Shown here piece after piece: positions 53,630 to 63,536 of a stretch of DNA of 64,000 nt. Position numbers and translations under genes: made by a program. The notes beneath the pieces are model-generated. The model was not told where the DNA came from. It did no database searches and saw nothing but the letters and a program-made list of their open reading frames with translations. The first letter of the stretch is position 1; each line of letters opens with the position of its first letter. Source of the DNA: Paenibacillus thalictri (lineage in GTDB: Bacteria; Bacillota; Bacilli; Paenibacillales; NBRC-103111); the NCBI RefSeq assembly GCF_004307995.1, contig NZ_SIRE01000011.1:62001-126000 (forward strand), written 5' to 3'.

Positions 53630-54409
53630 ATGGAATTCATATCCTTGTACCTTCCTGCCTTTCTGTTGGTTTTTTGTCGAATTTCGGCTTTTTTTGTAGT
53701 AGCGCCGGTCTTTTCTTCGCGAAATGTACCGGGAACTTTTAAAATCGGCTTCACTTTTTTTGTCGCTCTGATTGCATTTACTACGGTAGGTTTTTCGAGT
53801 CCGGTTTCCTTCGATACGCTGTATTTGCTTTCTATTATACGCGAGCTGCTTGTCGGCATCTGCTTGGGTTTTGTCAGCTATTTGTTTTTTACAGTCGTGC
53901 AGATTGCCGGATCGTTTGTCGATATTCAGATGGGTTTTGCGATCGCCAACGTGATCGATCCGATGACAGGGGCTTCCAGCCCGGTGCTCGGCAACTTGAA
54001 GTACATGCTGGCGATGCTGCTGTTTTTGGTGTTTAACGGTCACCATCTTCTGTTAAAAGGGATTATGGAGAGCTACACATGGATTCCGTTGTCCAATGAC
54101 CTGTTCGCCCATATGTACAGCGGTGAGTTGTCCGACTTTATGCTTAAGACGTTTTCAACGGTATTTGCGCTCAGCTTGCAGATGGCGGCTCCGCTTGTCG
54201 TTGCTTTTTTTCTGACCGACGTCGGGCTTGGCCTGCTGGCAAGAGTTGCGCCTCAGTTTAATATCTTTGTGCTGGGGATGCCGCTCAAAATACTGTTAGG
54301 TTTTATCCTGCTCATTTTGTTGTTTCCAGGCTTCATTTATATTTACGAAGATTTGTTCACTTCGATGTTTCAATCGATGCAAAAGTTGATTGACCTGATG
54401 GGCAAATAA
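53630..54409 (+). CDS. fliR: Flagellar export gate protein FliR
   Basis: FliR completes the FliPQR gate. The 259 residues contain about six membrane helices, with FRISAFFVVAPVFSSRNVPG-like start CRISAFFVVAPVFSSRNVPG, the ELLVGICLGFVSYLFFTVVQ segment and FVDIQMGFAIANVIDPMTGA, all family features. The ribosome site before the ATG is weak (TTAGGCGAAAAG), suggesting coupling to fliQ, which ends 14 bases earlier. Confidence 0.95.
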   Translation: MEFISLYLPAFLLVFCRISAFFVVAPVFSSRNVPGTFKIGFTFFVALIAFTTVGFSSPVSFDTLYLLSIIRELLVGICLGFVSYLFFTVVQIAGSFVDIQMGFAIANVIDPMTGASSPVLGNLKYMLAMLLFLVFNGHHLLLKGIMESYTWIPLSNDLFAHMYSGELSDFMLKTFSTVFALSLQMAAPLVVAFFLTDVGLGLLARVAPQFNIFVLGMPLKILLGFILLILLFPGFIYIYEDLFTSMFQSMQKLIDLMGK

Positions 54410-54426
54410 AGCGAGGAGGGTTCGTG

Positions 54427-55518
54427 GTGACACGCTTGGCATTGCAGCTCGATCTGCAGTTGTTTGCCGGAGAAAAGACGGAAGCCGCGACGCCCAAAAA
54501 ACGTCAGGAAGCACGGGAAAAAGGTCAAGTAGCCAAAAGCATGGAGCTGCCGGCCGCATTTATTTTATTTTTTTCATTCCTGGGTTTTTATTTGTTCGGC
54601 GGGTATATGAAGCAGGAAGTCGTTCAAATGTTCAAACAGGTATACAACGATTACTTGTTATGGGATTTAACTGAAGGCAGCACCAGCTTGTTTTTTAATA
54701 TGCTGATGTTGTATACGCTCAAAATATTGGCACCGATCTTCCTGATTACCGTTGTCATTGCGATATTGGGCAATTATTTGCAGATTGGCTTTCTGCTTAC
54801 CGGGAAACCGCTGGCACCGCAATTCAGCAAGCTCAACCCGATTGAAGGCGCCAAGAAGATTTTTTCGTTCCGCACGTTGGTCGACTTCCTGAAGTCGGTT
54901 TTAAAAATGTCGGTCATTGGCGTTGTCGTATTTACGACCTTGTGGGATCAGAAGAACAGCATCATGGATTTGGCTAGGCTGCCGTTGGAGAGCACATTTG
55001 CGTTCACCTCGTCGCTTACGCTGATGCTGGGCATCAAAATCGGACTTGTGTTGATCGTCATTTCGATATTCGATTATATTTATCAGCGATTCGAATACGA
55101 GAAAAGCTTGCGGATGTCCAAACAGGACATCAAGGACGAATATAAGAAAACAGAAGGGGACCCCTTAATCAAAGGAAAAATCCGCGAGAAGCAACGAAGA
55201 ATGGCGCTGCAGCGGATGATGCAGGAAGTTCCCAAAGCGGATGTAGTCATTACGAACCCGACGCATTTTGCGGTTGCTTTAAAGTATGATGCCCAACAGA
55301 TGCAGGCCCCGGCGGTCATCGCCAAAGGGACGGATTACATCGCTTTAAAGATTAAAGATTTAGCGAAGCAAAACGGGATCGTCATCATGGAAAATAAACC
55401 GCTCGCCAGAGCGCTGTATGCGCAAGTGGAAATCGGAGATTCGATTCCCGCGGACTTGTTCCAGGCGGTCGCAGAAATTTTGGCCTATGTTTACAAGATT
55501 AAAGGTAAAGCTAATTAG
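54427..55518 (+). CDS. flhB: Flagellar export specificity switch protein FlhB
   Basis: FlhB has four membrane helices and a cytoplasmic domain that cuts itself at NPTH to switch export specificity. The 363 residues begin LDLQLFAGEKTEAATPKKRQ; NPTH lies in VVITNPTHFAVALKYD at about residue 278. The start is GTG 54427, 7 bases after GGAGG; GTG 54424 is equally in frame. A stand-alone copy of its C-terminal half is encoded at 22875-23186. Confidence 0.96.
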   Translation: MTRLALQLDLQLFAGEKTEAATPKKRQEAREKGQVAKSMELPAAFILFFSFLGFYLFGGYMKQEVVQMFKQVYNDYLLWDLTEGSTSLFFNMLMLYTLKILAPIFLITVVIAILGNYLQIGFLLTGKPLAPQFSKLNPIEGAKKIFSFRTLVDFLKSVLKMSVIGVVVFTTLWDQKNSIMDLARLPLESTFAFTSSLTLMLGIKIGLVLIVISIFDYIYQRFEYEKSLRMSKQDIKDEYKKTEGDPLIKGKIREKQRRMALQRMMQEVPKADVVITNPTHFAVALKYDAQQMQAPAVIAKGTDYIALKIKDLAKQNGIVIMENKPLARALYAQVEIGDSIPADLFQAVAEILAYVYKIKGKAN

Positions 55519-55542
55519 ATTACGGAAAGGAGGGCATCTGCA

Positions 55543-57576
55543 ATGAGAGCGAAGGATCTCATCGTGTTAATCGGGGTCATCGGCATCGTACTGATGATGG
55601 TGCTTCCGCTTCCCATATGGCTGCTGGATGTCCTGCTCATCGTCAATATATCGATTGCATTATTGATTATTTTGGTCGGTATGAACACCCAAGATGCGCT
55701 GGAATTTTCCATTTTTCCTTCATTATTGCTGATTACCACCTTATTCAGGCTTGCGCTTAACGTCTCGACAACCAGAAACATTCTGGCGCATGCAGACGCC
55801 GGCAGTGTGGTCAAAACCTTTGGTTCCTTCGTGGCCCAAGGCAATATCGTAGTGGGCTTCGTTGTGTTTCTCATCTTGGTGCTTGTACAGTTTATTGTCA
55901 TTACCAAAGGTTCTGAGCGCGTTGCCGAAGTTGCAGCCCGGTTTACGCTTGATGCGATGCCGGGGAAACAAATGAGTATTGATGCGGATTTGAATGCAGG
56001 TCTAATTAACGAACAGCAGGCTAAAGAACGCAGGGAAAAAATTTCGCGTGAAGCCGATTTTTACGGGGCGATGGACGGTGCCAGCAAATTCGTTAAAGGT
56101 GATGCCATTGCCGGCATTATTATTCTGATCATCAACATTTTGGGCGGTTTGATTATCGGGATGTCGATGAAAGGCATGTCGATTTCGGAAGCAGGGGAAA
56201 TCTACTCCATCCTGACGATCGGCGACGGGTTGGTCAGCCAGATCCCGGCGCTGCTCATTTCTACAGCGGCCGGCCTGATTGTAACCAGAGCGACGTCGGA
56301 CGGCAATCTAGCTTATGATTTGACGAACCAGATCTTTTCTTATCCGAAGCTGCTTTATATTGTATCAGGTACGATTGCCATATTGGGCATTTTCACACCG
56401 ATTCACTGGTATATCGCGATTCCCATTGCGGTGCTGCTGGCATTTGCTGCATATAAAATGCAGGAAAAACAAGTGCGCAAGCAAGTCGAAGAGGAGCAGA
56501 AGGAAGAAGAGCAGCAAATCGAAGAGGTGCGCAGTCCGGAGAGCGTCATCAGCTTGCTGCAGGTGGACCCGATTGAGTTCGAGTTCGGGTATGGCTTGAT
56601 TCCGCTTGCGGATACGCAGCAGGGCGGCGATTTGCTTGACCGGATCATTTTGATCCGCCGCCAATGTGCCTTGGAATTGGGCATTGTGGTGCCGGTTATC
56701 CGGATCCGGGACAATATCCAGCTGAAGCCTAATGAATATGTAATCAAAATTAAAGGCAATATGGTTGCGCGCGGCGAGCTGCTGCTGAATCATTATTTGG
56801 CTATGAGCCCGGGATATGACGATGATTCCATTCATGGTATCGACACAGTGGAGCCGGCGTTTGGGCTGCCTGCGATTTGGATAGACGAGAATACGAAAGA
56901 ACGCGCCGAGCTTTCCGGATACACCGTCGTGGACCCGCCTTCGGTTGTGGCGACTCATTTGACTGAAGTCGTGAAGAAACACGCCTATGAGCTGATCGGA
57001 CGCCAGGAAACACGGGCTCTTATCGAAAATGTCAAGGAAAGTTACCCGGCGCTGGTGGACGACATTATCCCAAGCGTGTTGTCCGTCGGAGATATTCAGA
57101 AGGTGCTCTCCAAGCTGCTCAAGGAAAAAATATCCGTCAGGGACTTGGTCACAATCCTGGAAACGTTGGCCGATTACGGTTCTTATACAAAAGACCCGGA
57201 TATTTTGACGGAATATGTCAGACAAGCTTTGTCCAGGCAGATTACTCAGCAGTATGTCGCAACCGGCGATACGCTCCGTGTCATCACGGTAGGTCCGACA
57301 CTCGAGAAGAAACTGGCCGAATCGGTTCAGCAAAGCGATCAAGGCACATACCTGGCGCTCGATCCGACCTCGTCGCAAATTATTTACCAGCGTCTCAGTG
57401 AGCAAGTCAACAATTTGCTGCAGTCCGGGCAACAACCGATTGTGCTTACTTCGCCAACCATCCGGATGTATCTGCGTCAACTGCTCGATCGGACGATGCA
57501 GGATATTCCGGTTCTATCCTACAGCGAGTTGGAACCGAGCGTTGAAATTCAAAGCATGGGGGTTGTCAACTTATGA
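55543..57576 (+). CDS. flhA: Flagellar export protein FlhA
   Basis: FlhA forms the nine-subunit ring that receives substrates. The 677 residues have eight membrane helices in the first 310 positions, the conserved LFRLALNVSTTRNILAHADA loop and FTLDAMPGKQMSIDADLNAG, then a cytoplasmic domain (about 345-677) with SVLSVGDIQKVLSKLLKEKI. AAGGAGGGC precedes the ATG. Its stop overlaps flhF (ATGA). Confidence 0.97.
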   Translation: MRAKDLIVLIGVIGIVLMMVLPLPIWLLDVLLIVNISIALLIILVGMNTQDALEFSIFPSLLLITTLFRLALNVSTTRNILAHADAGSVVKTFGSFVAQGNIVVGFVVFLILVLVQFIVITKGSERVAEVAARFTLDAMPGKQMSIDADLNAGLINEQQAKERREKISREADFYGAMDGASKFVKGDAIAGIIILIINILGGLIIGMSMKGMSISEAGEIYSILTIGDGLVSQIPALLISTAAGLIVTRATSDGNLAYDLTNQIFSYPKLLYIVSGTIAILGIFTPIHWYIAIPIAVLLAFAAYKMQEKQVRKQVEEEQKEEEQQIEEVRSPESVISLLQVDPIEFEFGYGLIPLADTQQGGDLLDRIILIRRQCALELGIVVPVIRIRDNIQLKPNEYVIKIKGNMVARGELLLNHYLAMSPGYDDDSIHGIDTVEPAFGLPAIWIDENTKERAELSGYTVVDPPSVVATHLTEVVKKHAYELIGRQETRALIENVKESYPALVDDIIPSVLSVGDIQKVLSKLLKEKISVRDLVTILETLADYGSYTKDPDILTEYVRQALSRQITQQYVATGDTLRVITVGPTLEKKLAESVQQSDQGTYLALDPTSSQIIYQRLSEQVNNLLQSGQQPIVLTSPTIRMYLRQLLDRTMQDIPVLSYSELEPSVEIQSMGVVNL

Positions 57577-58916
57577 GGGTAAAGCGATACGTGGTTGATT
57601 CAATGCCGGATGCGCTCCAACAAATCAGAACGGATTTAGGCAAAGACGCAGTCATATTAAATACGAAAGAAATTCGCTCCGGCGGGTTTCTCGGTTTTTT
57701 TTCCAAGAAAAAAATCGAGGTGATCGCCGCAACGGACAACTCGGCTGCTGCGGCACCCGCCGCAAATTCAGCAGCCTCTCAAATCAGCAAAAATATTGCA
57801 GCCGTTCAAAGGCAGGTAGCCGCTATGGCCCCTGCCGTTACGAGTCCCAGCACTCCAGCCGGGGTGAACCCGTACGCTGCAGCGATGAAAAAGCCGCCGG
57901 CTCCGGTGGCTATTATCGATGAAAGCAAAGATTCTACGCAAGCCAAGCTGTCTCTTTTTTCCGAGCAGCCGTCGCCTCCTCCTAAAGCTCCGCCCGTTCA
58001 GCAGGAACAGCGTTCTTTTGCCGCACCTGTTCATAACGAGCATGTTTTGCTGGAAGAAATTAAGCAGATGAAAGAAATGATGGTTAAGCTCTCACAGCAG
58101 CGAATGCCTGCGAATCTGCCCCCTGTGCTGCAGATGCTGGAAGAGAAGCTGCTGCATCAGGAAGTGGACCCGCAAATCGTAGATCAGATTATCCATTCGA
58201 TCCAGATCGAAGCGGAGCAGCAAGGCGCCGCGGAAATTACCGAATCGTTTGCAATGGCCTCCGTTCGCCGCCAGCTTAACGAACTGATTCGTACCGGCGG
58301 CAGTAAAAACATCGCAGCCGATACGCAAATCGCCCATTTTGTGGGGCCGACCGGAGTGGGGAAAACGACAACGATTGCGAAGCTGGCCGCAGAGCAGGTA
58401 CTGAAATATCATCGCAAGGTCGGTTTTATCACTTCCGATACGTACCGGATTGCTGCGGTGGAGCAGTTGAAAACGTACGGAACGATCCTCAATGTGCCGC
58501 TAGAGGTCGTATTTTCTCCCCAAGACCTGACAAGAGCGTTTAAGCAGTTGGAGGACCGGGACATAATTTTCATGGATACGGCAGGGCGCAATTTCCGAAA
58601 TGAGATGTACGTTTCCGAATTAAATGCGCTGCTGCAATCCAAAGGTAAAAGCGAGACGTTCCTGGTGCTTAGCCTAACGACCAAATATAAGGATATGAGA
58701 GCAATAACCAATAACTTCACCCGCTTCAAGCTGGACAAAGTGTTGTTCACAAAGATGGATGAAACCGATACATATGGAGCGCTTGTTAACCTGGTCAAAG
58801 AGTTTGGCTTGCAGCTTTCTTATGTGACTAACGGACAGGGAGTGCCTGACGACATTATTGAAGTGAATGAGCAGCATATCATCGACCTGATATTGGAGGA
58901 GCGCATTCATGAGTGA
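57573..58916 (+). CDS. flhF: Flagellar biosynthesis GTPase FlhF
   Basis: FlhF is an SRP-type GTPase that sets flagellar position and number. The 447 residues have a basic N-terminal B domain (MRVKRYVVDSMPDALQQIRT), an Ala/Pro-rich linker (about 50-140), N and G domains with P-loop [18 protein letters not shown] near residue 257, SDTYRIAAVEQLKTYG, DTAGRNFRN and TKMDETDTYG. It overlaps flhA by 4 bases and flhG by 8. Confidence 0.96.
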   Translation: MRVKRYVVDSMPDALQQIRTDLGKDAVILNTKEIRSGGFLGFFSKKKIEVIAATDNSAAAAPAANSAASQISKNIAAVQRQVAAMAPAVTSPSTPAGVNPYAAAMKKPPAPVAIIDESKDSTQAKLSLFSEQPSPPPKAPPVQQEQRSFAAPVHNEHVLLEEIKQMKEMMVKLSQQRMPANLPPVLQMLEEKLLHQEVDPQIVDQIIHSIQIEAEQQGAAEITESFAMASVRRQLNELIRTGGSKNIAADTQIAHFVGPTGVGKTTTIAKLAAEQVLKYHRKVGFITSDTYRIAAVEQLKTYGTILNVPLEVVFSPQDLTRAFKQLEDRDIIFMDTAGRNFRNEMYVSELNALLQSKGKSETFLVLSLTTKYKDMRAITNNFTRFKLDKVLFTKMDETDTYGALVNLVKEFGLQLSYVTNGQGVPDDIIEVNEQHIIDLILEERIHE

Positions 58917-59781
58917 TCAGGCGGAAGGTTTGCGTAATCTTGTCCAGTCGCGCAGCGAGATACCGGAGAGACGGACCCGAATCATTACGGTCACCAGCGG
59001 AAAAGGCGGCGTGGGGAAGTCGAATTTCACATTAAACTTTGCCCTCTCATTACAAGCCAAAGGGTACAAGGCGCTGGTGTTCGACGCGGATATCGGTCTC
59101 GCGAATATTGACGTTTTGCTGGGCATTACGGCGAAGTACAACTTGTATCACCTGCTCAAAAAAGAAAAGACGATTTGGGAAATCGTTCAGACTGCGCCGG
59201 GCGGCTTGCAATTTATCGCCGGGGGATCGGGGTTTAACGATTTGATCCGACTTTCGGAAGAGGAAGTCGATTATTTCGCCGAGCAGGTCAACCAGTTGAA
59301 CGGCCACGTGGACTTCATTATTTTTGATACGGGGGCCGGCCTGTCGAAGGAAACGCTCAAATTTATTCTGGCCGCCGAAGAAACGATTGTTGTCACAACA
59401 CCTGAACCGACTTCGATTACGGATGCCTATGCGATCATTAAAATGGTCAACTCGATGGAGTACAAGGTGAATTTTAAGCTTGTTGTCAACCGGGTGACGG
59501 ATTTTAAAGAAGGCAAGCATACCGCCGACAAGATCAGCTTGGTGGCTAAACAATTTTTGCAGCTGGACATTCCGACGCTTGGTTACGTTGAAGACGACAA
59601 CAGCGTGTCCAAAGCGGTTAAAAAGCAGGTGCCGTTTACAATCGCGTTTCCACATTGTGCGGCTTCCAAAAGCATTCAGGAGTTGGCCGACACGTTCATT
59701 ACCAAGCAGCAGGTACCGGATACGGGCGCAAACGCCGTCAAAGGGTTTATCCATAAGATGATGCGGTTGATGAAAAAGTAA
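58909..59781 (+). CDS. flhG: FlhG (YlxH) MinD-like ATPase, FlhF regulator
   Basis: FlhG is a MinD/ParA-type ATPase that stimulates FlhF and controls flagellar number and arrangement. The 290 residues have the FlhF-activating N-terminal peptide (AEGLRNLVQSR), the deviant Walker A SGKGGVGKSNFTLNFA near residue 32, FDADIGLANIDVLLG, FDTGAGLSKETLKF, and a C-terminal amphipathic helix (FIHKMMRLMKK). Its start lies inside the end of flhF. Confidence 0.96.
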   Translation: MSDQAEGLRNLVQSRSEIPERRTRIITVTSGKGGVGKSNFTLNFALSLQAKGYKALVFDADIGLANIDVLLGITAKYNLYHLLKKEKTIWEIVQTAPGGLQFIAGGSGFNDLIRLSEEEVDYFAEQVNQLNGHVDFIIFDTGAGLSKETLKFILAAEETIVVTTPEPTSITDAYAIIKMVNSMEYKVNFKLVVNRVTDFKEGKHTADKISLVAKQFLQLDIPTLGYVEDDNSVSKAVKKQVPFTIAFPHCAASKSIQELADTFITKQQVPDTGANAVKGFIHKMMRLMKK

Positions 59782-59830
59782 TAAAGGCAAGAGATTCATC
59801 TGTTGATGACAGCATAGAGGAGTTGAGCCT

Positions 59831-60910
59831 ATGTCGCCATATAACGTGCTTGTCGTAGACGATTCCATCTTTATGAGAAAGATGATATCGGATTTGATCT
59901 CGGAGGATCCCGCATTCCGGGTTATCGATACGGCTAAAAACGGTAAAGAGGCGTTGGAGAAAATTAAAACGGTAAGACCCGATGTAGTGACCATGGATGT
60001 GGAAATGCCGATCATGAACGGGCTGGAAGCTTTGCAGCAAATCATGAAGGAAAATCCGACACCGGTTATTATGTTAAGCAGCCTGACCCAAGAAGGGGCT
60101 GCGGAAACGATTAGGGCGCTTGAGCTTGGCGCCGTCGATTTTGTCCGCAAGCCATCCGGTTCGATCTCCCTGGATATATACAAAGTTCGGGATGCGCTGC
60201 TCGACAAGTTGAGATTGGCCGTTAAGACGAATATGAAAAAAATGTCGCCGAATGTGGTGCAGGCTCCGCCGCCCAGCATAATCAAACCTTCGGTTGAGGC
60301 GTCTCCGCTGACCCAGGAAAGAAGCATTCGATTCAATCATCTCGTTGCAATCGGAACTTCTACAGGAGGACCGCGCGCACTGCATCAAGTGCTTTCACAT
60401 ATACCCGCGAATTTTGCCGCACCGATTGTAGTCGTACAGCATATGCCGCCGAATTTCACGAAGTCGTTGGCTCAGAGGCTCGATTCGGTGTCCGCCATTC
60501 GCGTTGTCGAAGCGGAAGATGGATTGCCGCTGCAAAGCGGTACGGCTTACATCGCTCCGGGCGGCATGCATATGGTCGTCGTTCGTGATGGAACAAAAGC
60601 CTATCGCGTTCGATTGACAAAAGACGAGCCGAGGTCGGGGCATCGTCCTTCGGTCGACATGTTGTTTGAATCGCTGCTTCCGCTCACCGAGCTGCAGCGG
60701 CATATAGTGCTGATGACAGGCATGGGCAGCGACGGCGCCAAAGGAATGGCCGCGCTCAAACGATCCGGCGCGGTGACAACCATAGCGGAATCGGAGGAAA
60801 GCTGCATCGTATACGGCATGCCGCGGGCTGCGGTTGAGCTGCAGTGCGTGACCGATATTTTGCCTCAGCACCTCGTTGCTCAGAAGTTATCTCTTGTTGT
60901 ATCCTCATAG
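59831..60910 (+). CDS. cheB: Chemotaxis protein-glutamate methylesterase/deamidase CheB
   Basis: CheB demethylates chemoreceptors during adaptation. The 359 residues combine an N-terminal receiver (Asp56 in VVTMDVEMPIMNG, lysine in FVRKPSG) and a C-terminal esterase with the serine in IGTSTGGPRALHQ, histidine in VQHMPPNFTK and aspartate in GMGSDGAKGM. GAGGAGTTGAG precedes the ATG. It is placed between flhG and cheA, as in Bacillus. Confidence 0.97.
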   Translation: MSPYNVLVVDDSIFMRKMISDLISEDPAFRVIDTAKNGKEALEKIKTVRPDVVTMDVEMPIMNGLEALQQIMKENPTPVIMLSSLTQEGAAETIRALELGAVDFVRKPSGSISLDIYKVRDALLDKLRLAVKTNMKKMSPNVVQAPPPSIIKPSVEASPLTQERSIRFNHLVAIGTSTGGPRALHQVLSHIPANFAAPIVVVQHMPPNFTKSLAQRLDSVSAIRVVEAEDGLPLQSGTAYIAPGGMHMVVVRDGTKAYRVRLTKDEPRSGHRPSVDMLFESLLPLTELQRHIVLMTGMGSDGAKGMAALKRSGAVTTIAESEESCIVYGMPRAAVELQCVTDILPQHLVAQKLSLVVSS

Positions 60911-60973
60911 CCGGGGACGACCCGCGCGCGTTCTAAATCGCATCTTAAGCAACTACTATGGAGGTGTATGGTT

Positions 60974-63019
60974 TTGGAAATGAATCAATACCTTTCAATG
61001 TTCATTGATGAGTCGAGGGACCATTTGCAGGCATTGAACGATAATCTGCTCAACCTGGAAAGCAGTCCCCAGGACATTAGCATCGTGCAAAATATTTTTC
61101 GTTCCGCTCACACGCTGAAAGGGATGTCGGCGACAATGGGGTTTGAAGATATAGCCTCCTTGACGCACGAAATGGAAAATGTGCTTGATATGGTGCGTAA
61201 CCATAAAACGGAAATGAACCCGTTTATATTCGATTGCTTGTTTAAAGGTACGGATGCGCTGGAATCGATGGTTGACGATATTATCCAAGGCGGTACCGGT
61301 AAAGCGGACGTATCGGAGATTGTAACGGCGCTCAAATCGATCGTTTCGGGCGATTATTTGAAGTCGGGCTCTCAGGCCTCCGCTCCTGCGCAAAAAGCGG
61401 GAAATCAGGCCGCAGAATTGGATGAGTTTCAAATATCCATTATTGGCCAGTCTATTGAGGCGGGGCATCAAGTATTTCACATTGTAGTCGCAGTAAGAGA
61501 CGATTGCGTGCTGAAGGCCGCAAGGGCATATATGGTGTTTGATCTGCTCGAGCGCAACGGCGAAGTCATCAAATCGACTCCTTCTGTTGAAGAAATCGAG
61601 CAGGAAAAATTTGAGAAGTCATTTGCCGTCTATTATATTTCGCAGCTGGATCAGGCCAGTCTCGAACAGCAGGTCGGCAATGTTTCCGAGATTGAATCGG
61701 TGAAGGTGACGCCGATTACCGCCGAATCGCTGACCAGCTTGCAGCAAGCGGGAAGCGAAGCAGCTGTGGCTGCGGCGCCTGCCGCGCCTGTTGAAGCGGC
61801 GGCTGCGGCAGCCCCGGCGAAAGCTCCGGACCAGCCGAAAAAAGAAGCGGCGGGCGGAGCTCCCGTAGCGAACCGCACCATCCGCGTCGATATCGAGCGA
61901 CTTGACGTGCTGATGAACCTGTTCAGCGAATTGCTGATCGACCGGGTGCGTCTGGAGCAGCTGGCCAGCGAAATCCGCCGCAACGATTTGATCGAAACGG
62001 TGGAACATATGACCCGCGTGAGCAGCGACTTGCAAAACATTGTCATGAAGCTGCGGATGGTGCCCGTCGATACCGTATTCAACCGCTTCCCGCGGATGGT
62101 GCGCGACGTTGCGAAATCGCTGGAGAAAAAGATCGACCTCGTCATTACCGGCGCGGATACCGAGCTTGACCGCACGGTTGTTGATGAAATCGGCGATCCG
62201 CTTGTGCATTTGCTGCGCAACGCGGTCGATCATGGCATTGAGATGCCGGCAGTGAGAGCGGCGGCCGGAAAAAGTGAAACCGGAACCGTGTGGCTGCGCG
62301 CTTACCACAGCGGCAATCATGTTTTCATCGAAATCGAAGAAGACGGCGCCGGTATCAACAAGGATAGAGTGTTAAAAACCGCGTTGAAAAACGGAGTCGT
62401 TACTCAGGAGCAAGCGGCGAAGTTAACGGAAGAAGAAATCCACAAGCTGATTTTTGCATCGGGTTTTAGTACGGCCGATAAAATATCGGATATTTCCGGA
62501 AGAGGCGTCGGGTTAGACGTCGTGAAGACCAAGATTACGAGCCTTGGCGGCCAGGTGCATATCGACTCCAAGCTGGGACGGGGCACGAAGTTTTCGGTCC
62601 AGCTGCCGCTTACGCTTTCGATTATTTCGGCGATGCTGATTCGTCTGAAATCGGAGAAATACGCCATTCCGCTTTCATCGATTGTGGAAACCGCAGCGGT
62701 TCAGAAATCCCAGATCCGCAACGTGCATGGCAACAAAATGGTCGATTTCCGCAACAGTGTCATACCGCTTATTTCTACAGCGGAATTGTTTGAAGTGCCG
62801 GATGCGGGGGAAGAAACAAGCGGCGATGTGCAGATCGTTGTCATCCGTAAAGGCGAGAAGCTGGCTGCGATGGTGGTGGATGAATTTATCGGCCAGCAGG
62901 AAATCGTCTTAAAGACGCTTGGCAAATACTTAACCAATTTGTTCGCAGTCTCCGGGGCAACGATACTGGGCGACGGCCAAGTCGCGCTGATTATCGACAC
63001 CAATGCCTTAATTAAATAA
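60974..63019 (+). CDS. cheA: Chemotaxis histidine kinase CheA
   Basis: CheA is the receptor-linked kinase for CheY and CheB. In 681 residues: P1 with phospho-His46 in FRSAHTLKGMSATMG, P2 (about 150-250), an Ala/Pro-rich linker, P3 dimer domain (about 295-365), P4 ATPase with LVHLLRNAVDHGIEM, DGAGINKDRV and GRGVGLDVVKTKI, and a CheW-like P5. The start is set at TTG 60974, 7 bases after GGAGGTG, giving MEMNQYL as in Bacillus; an ATG at 60968 is only one base from that site. Confidence 0.96.
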   Translation: MEMNQYLSMFIDESRDHLQALNDNLLNLESSPQDISIVQNIFRSAHTLKGMSATMGFEDIASLTHEMENVLDMVRNHKTEMNPFIFDCLFKGTDALESMVDDIIQGGTGKADVSEIVTALKSIVSGDYLKSGSQASAPAQKAGNQAAELDEFQISIIGQSIEAGHQVFHIVVAVRDDCVLKAARAYMVFDLLERNGEVIKSTPSVEEIEQEKFEKSFAVYYISQLDQASLEQQVGNVSEIESVKVTPITAESLTSLQQAGSEAAVAAAPAAPVEAAAAAAPAKAPDQPKKEAAGGAPVANRTIRVDIERLDVLMNLFSELLIDRVRLEQLASEIRRNDLIETVEHMTRVSSDLQNIVMKLRMVPVDTVFNRFPRMVRDVAKSLEKKIDLVITGADTELDRTVVDEIGDPLVHLLRNAVDHGIEMPAVRAAAGKSETGTVWLRAYHSGNHVFIEIEEDGAGINKDRVLKTALKNGVVTQEQAAKLTEEEIHKLIFASGFSTADKISDISGRGVGLDVVKTKITSLGGQVHIDSKLGRGTKFSVQLPLTLSIISAMLIRLKSEKYAIPLSSIVETAAVQKSQIRNVHGNKMVDFRNSVIPLISTAELFEVPDAGEETSGDVQIVVIRKGEKLAAMVVDEFIGQQEIVLKTLGKYLTNLFAVSGATILGDGQVALIIDTNALIK

Positions 63020-63070
63020 TGAACCGCAGCATTATACATATTCGGCCAAAACTTTGAGGAGGCAGTGACC

Positions 63071-63532
63071 ATGGGAGAAGAGGTTAAAGTAATTGTGTTC
63101 GCTTTAGCTCATGAGGAATACGGTGTCGAGGTAGAAAAAGTACGCACCATTGAAAGAATGCAGCCGATGACGCGTGTGCCCAAAACGCCCGCTTTTATTA
63201 AAGGCGTGATCAATCTGCGGGGCGTCGTTGTACCCGTTCTCGATTTAAGAGGCCGCTTCGGCTTTGCGGAAGCGGAATACACGGACAATACAAGAATTAT
63301 TATCGTTGCCGTCGGCGATATCGAGGTTGGTTTAATCGTCGATTCCGCTAATGACGTGATTGATGTCGATACGGACGCTATCGAGGATCCGCCGGAAATC
63401 GTCGGGGGCATCAAAGCCAAGTATTTGCGGGGGATCGCGAAAATTGGCGACGATCGCCTGTTGATCCTGCTGAACTTGTCCGAGGTGCTCAATAAAAGCG
63501 AAATCATTCAACTAGAACAAATAGAGGAGTAG
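63071..63532 (+). CDS. cheW: Chemotaxis adaptor protein CheW
   Basis: CheW couples receptors to CheA. The 153 residues are a single CheW/SH3-like domain with VIVFALAHEEYGVEVEKVRT, FIKGVINLRGVVVPVLDLRG and GIAKIGDDRLLILLNLSEVL. The ATG at 63071 is 8 bases after GAGGAGG; an in-frame GTG at 63065 lies too close to that site. The cheC ribosome site overlaps its stop. Confidence 0.97.
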   Translation: MGEEVKVIVFALAHEEYGVEVEKVRTIERMQPMTRVPKTPAFIKGVINLRGVVVPVLDLRGRFGFAEAEYTDNTRIIIVAVGDIEVGLIVDSANDVIDVDTDAIEDPPEIVGGIKAKYLRGIAKIGDDRLLILLNLSEVLNKSEIIQLEQIEE

Positions 63533-63536
63533 ATCC

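Noticed and set aside
59050..60336. 428-residue minus-strand open frame across flhG and cheB
   Set aside because: Shadow of two clear plus-strand genes with catalytic motifs.
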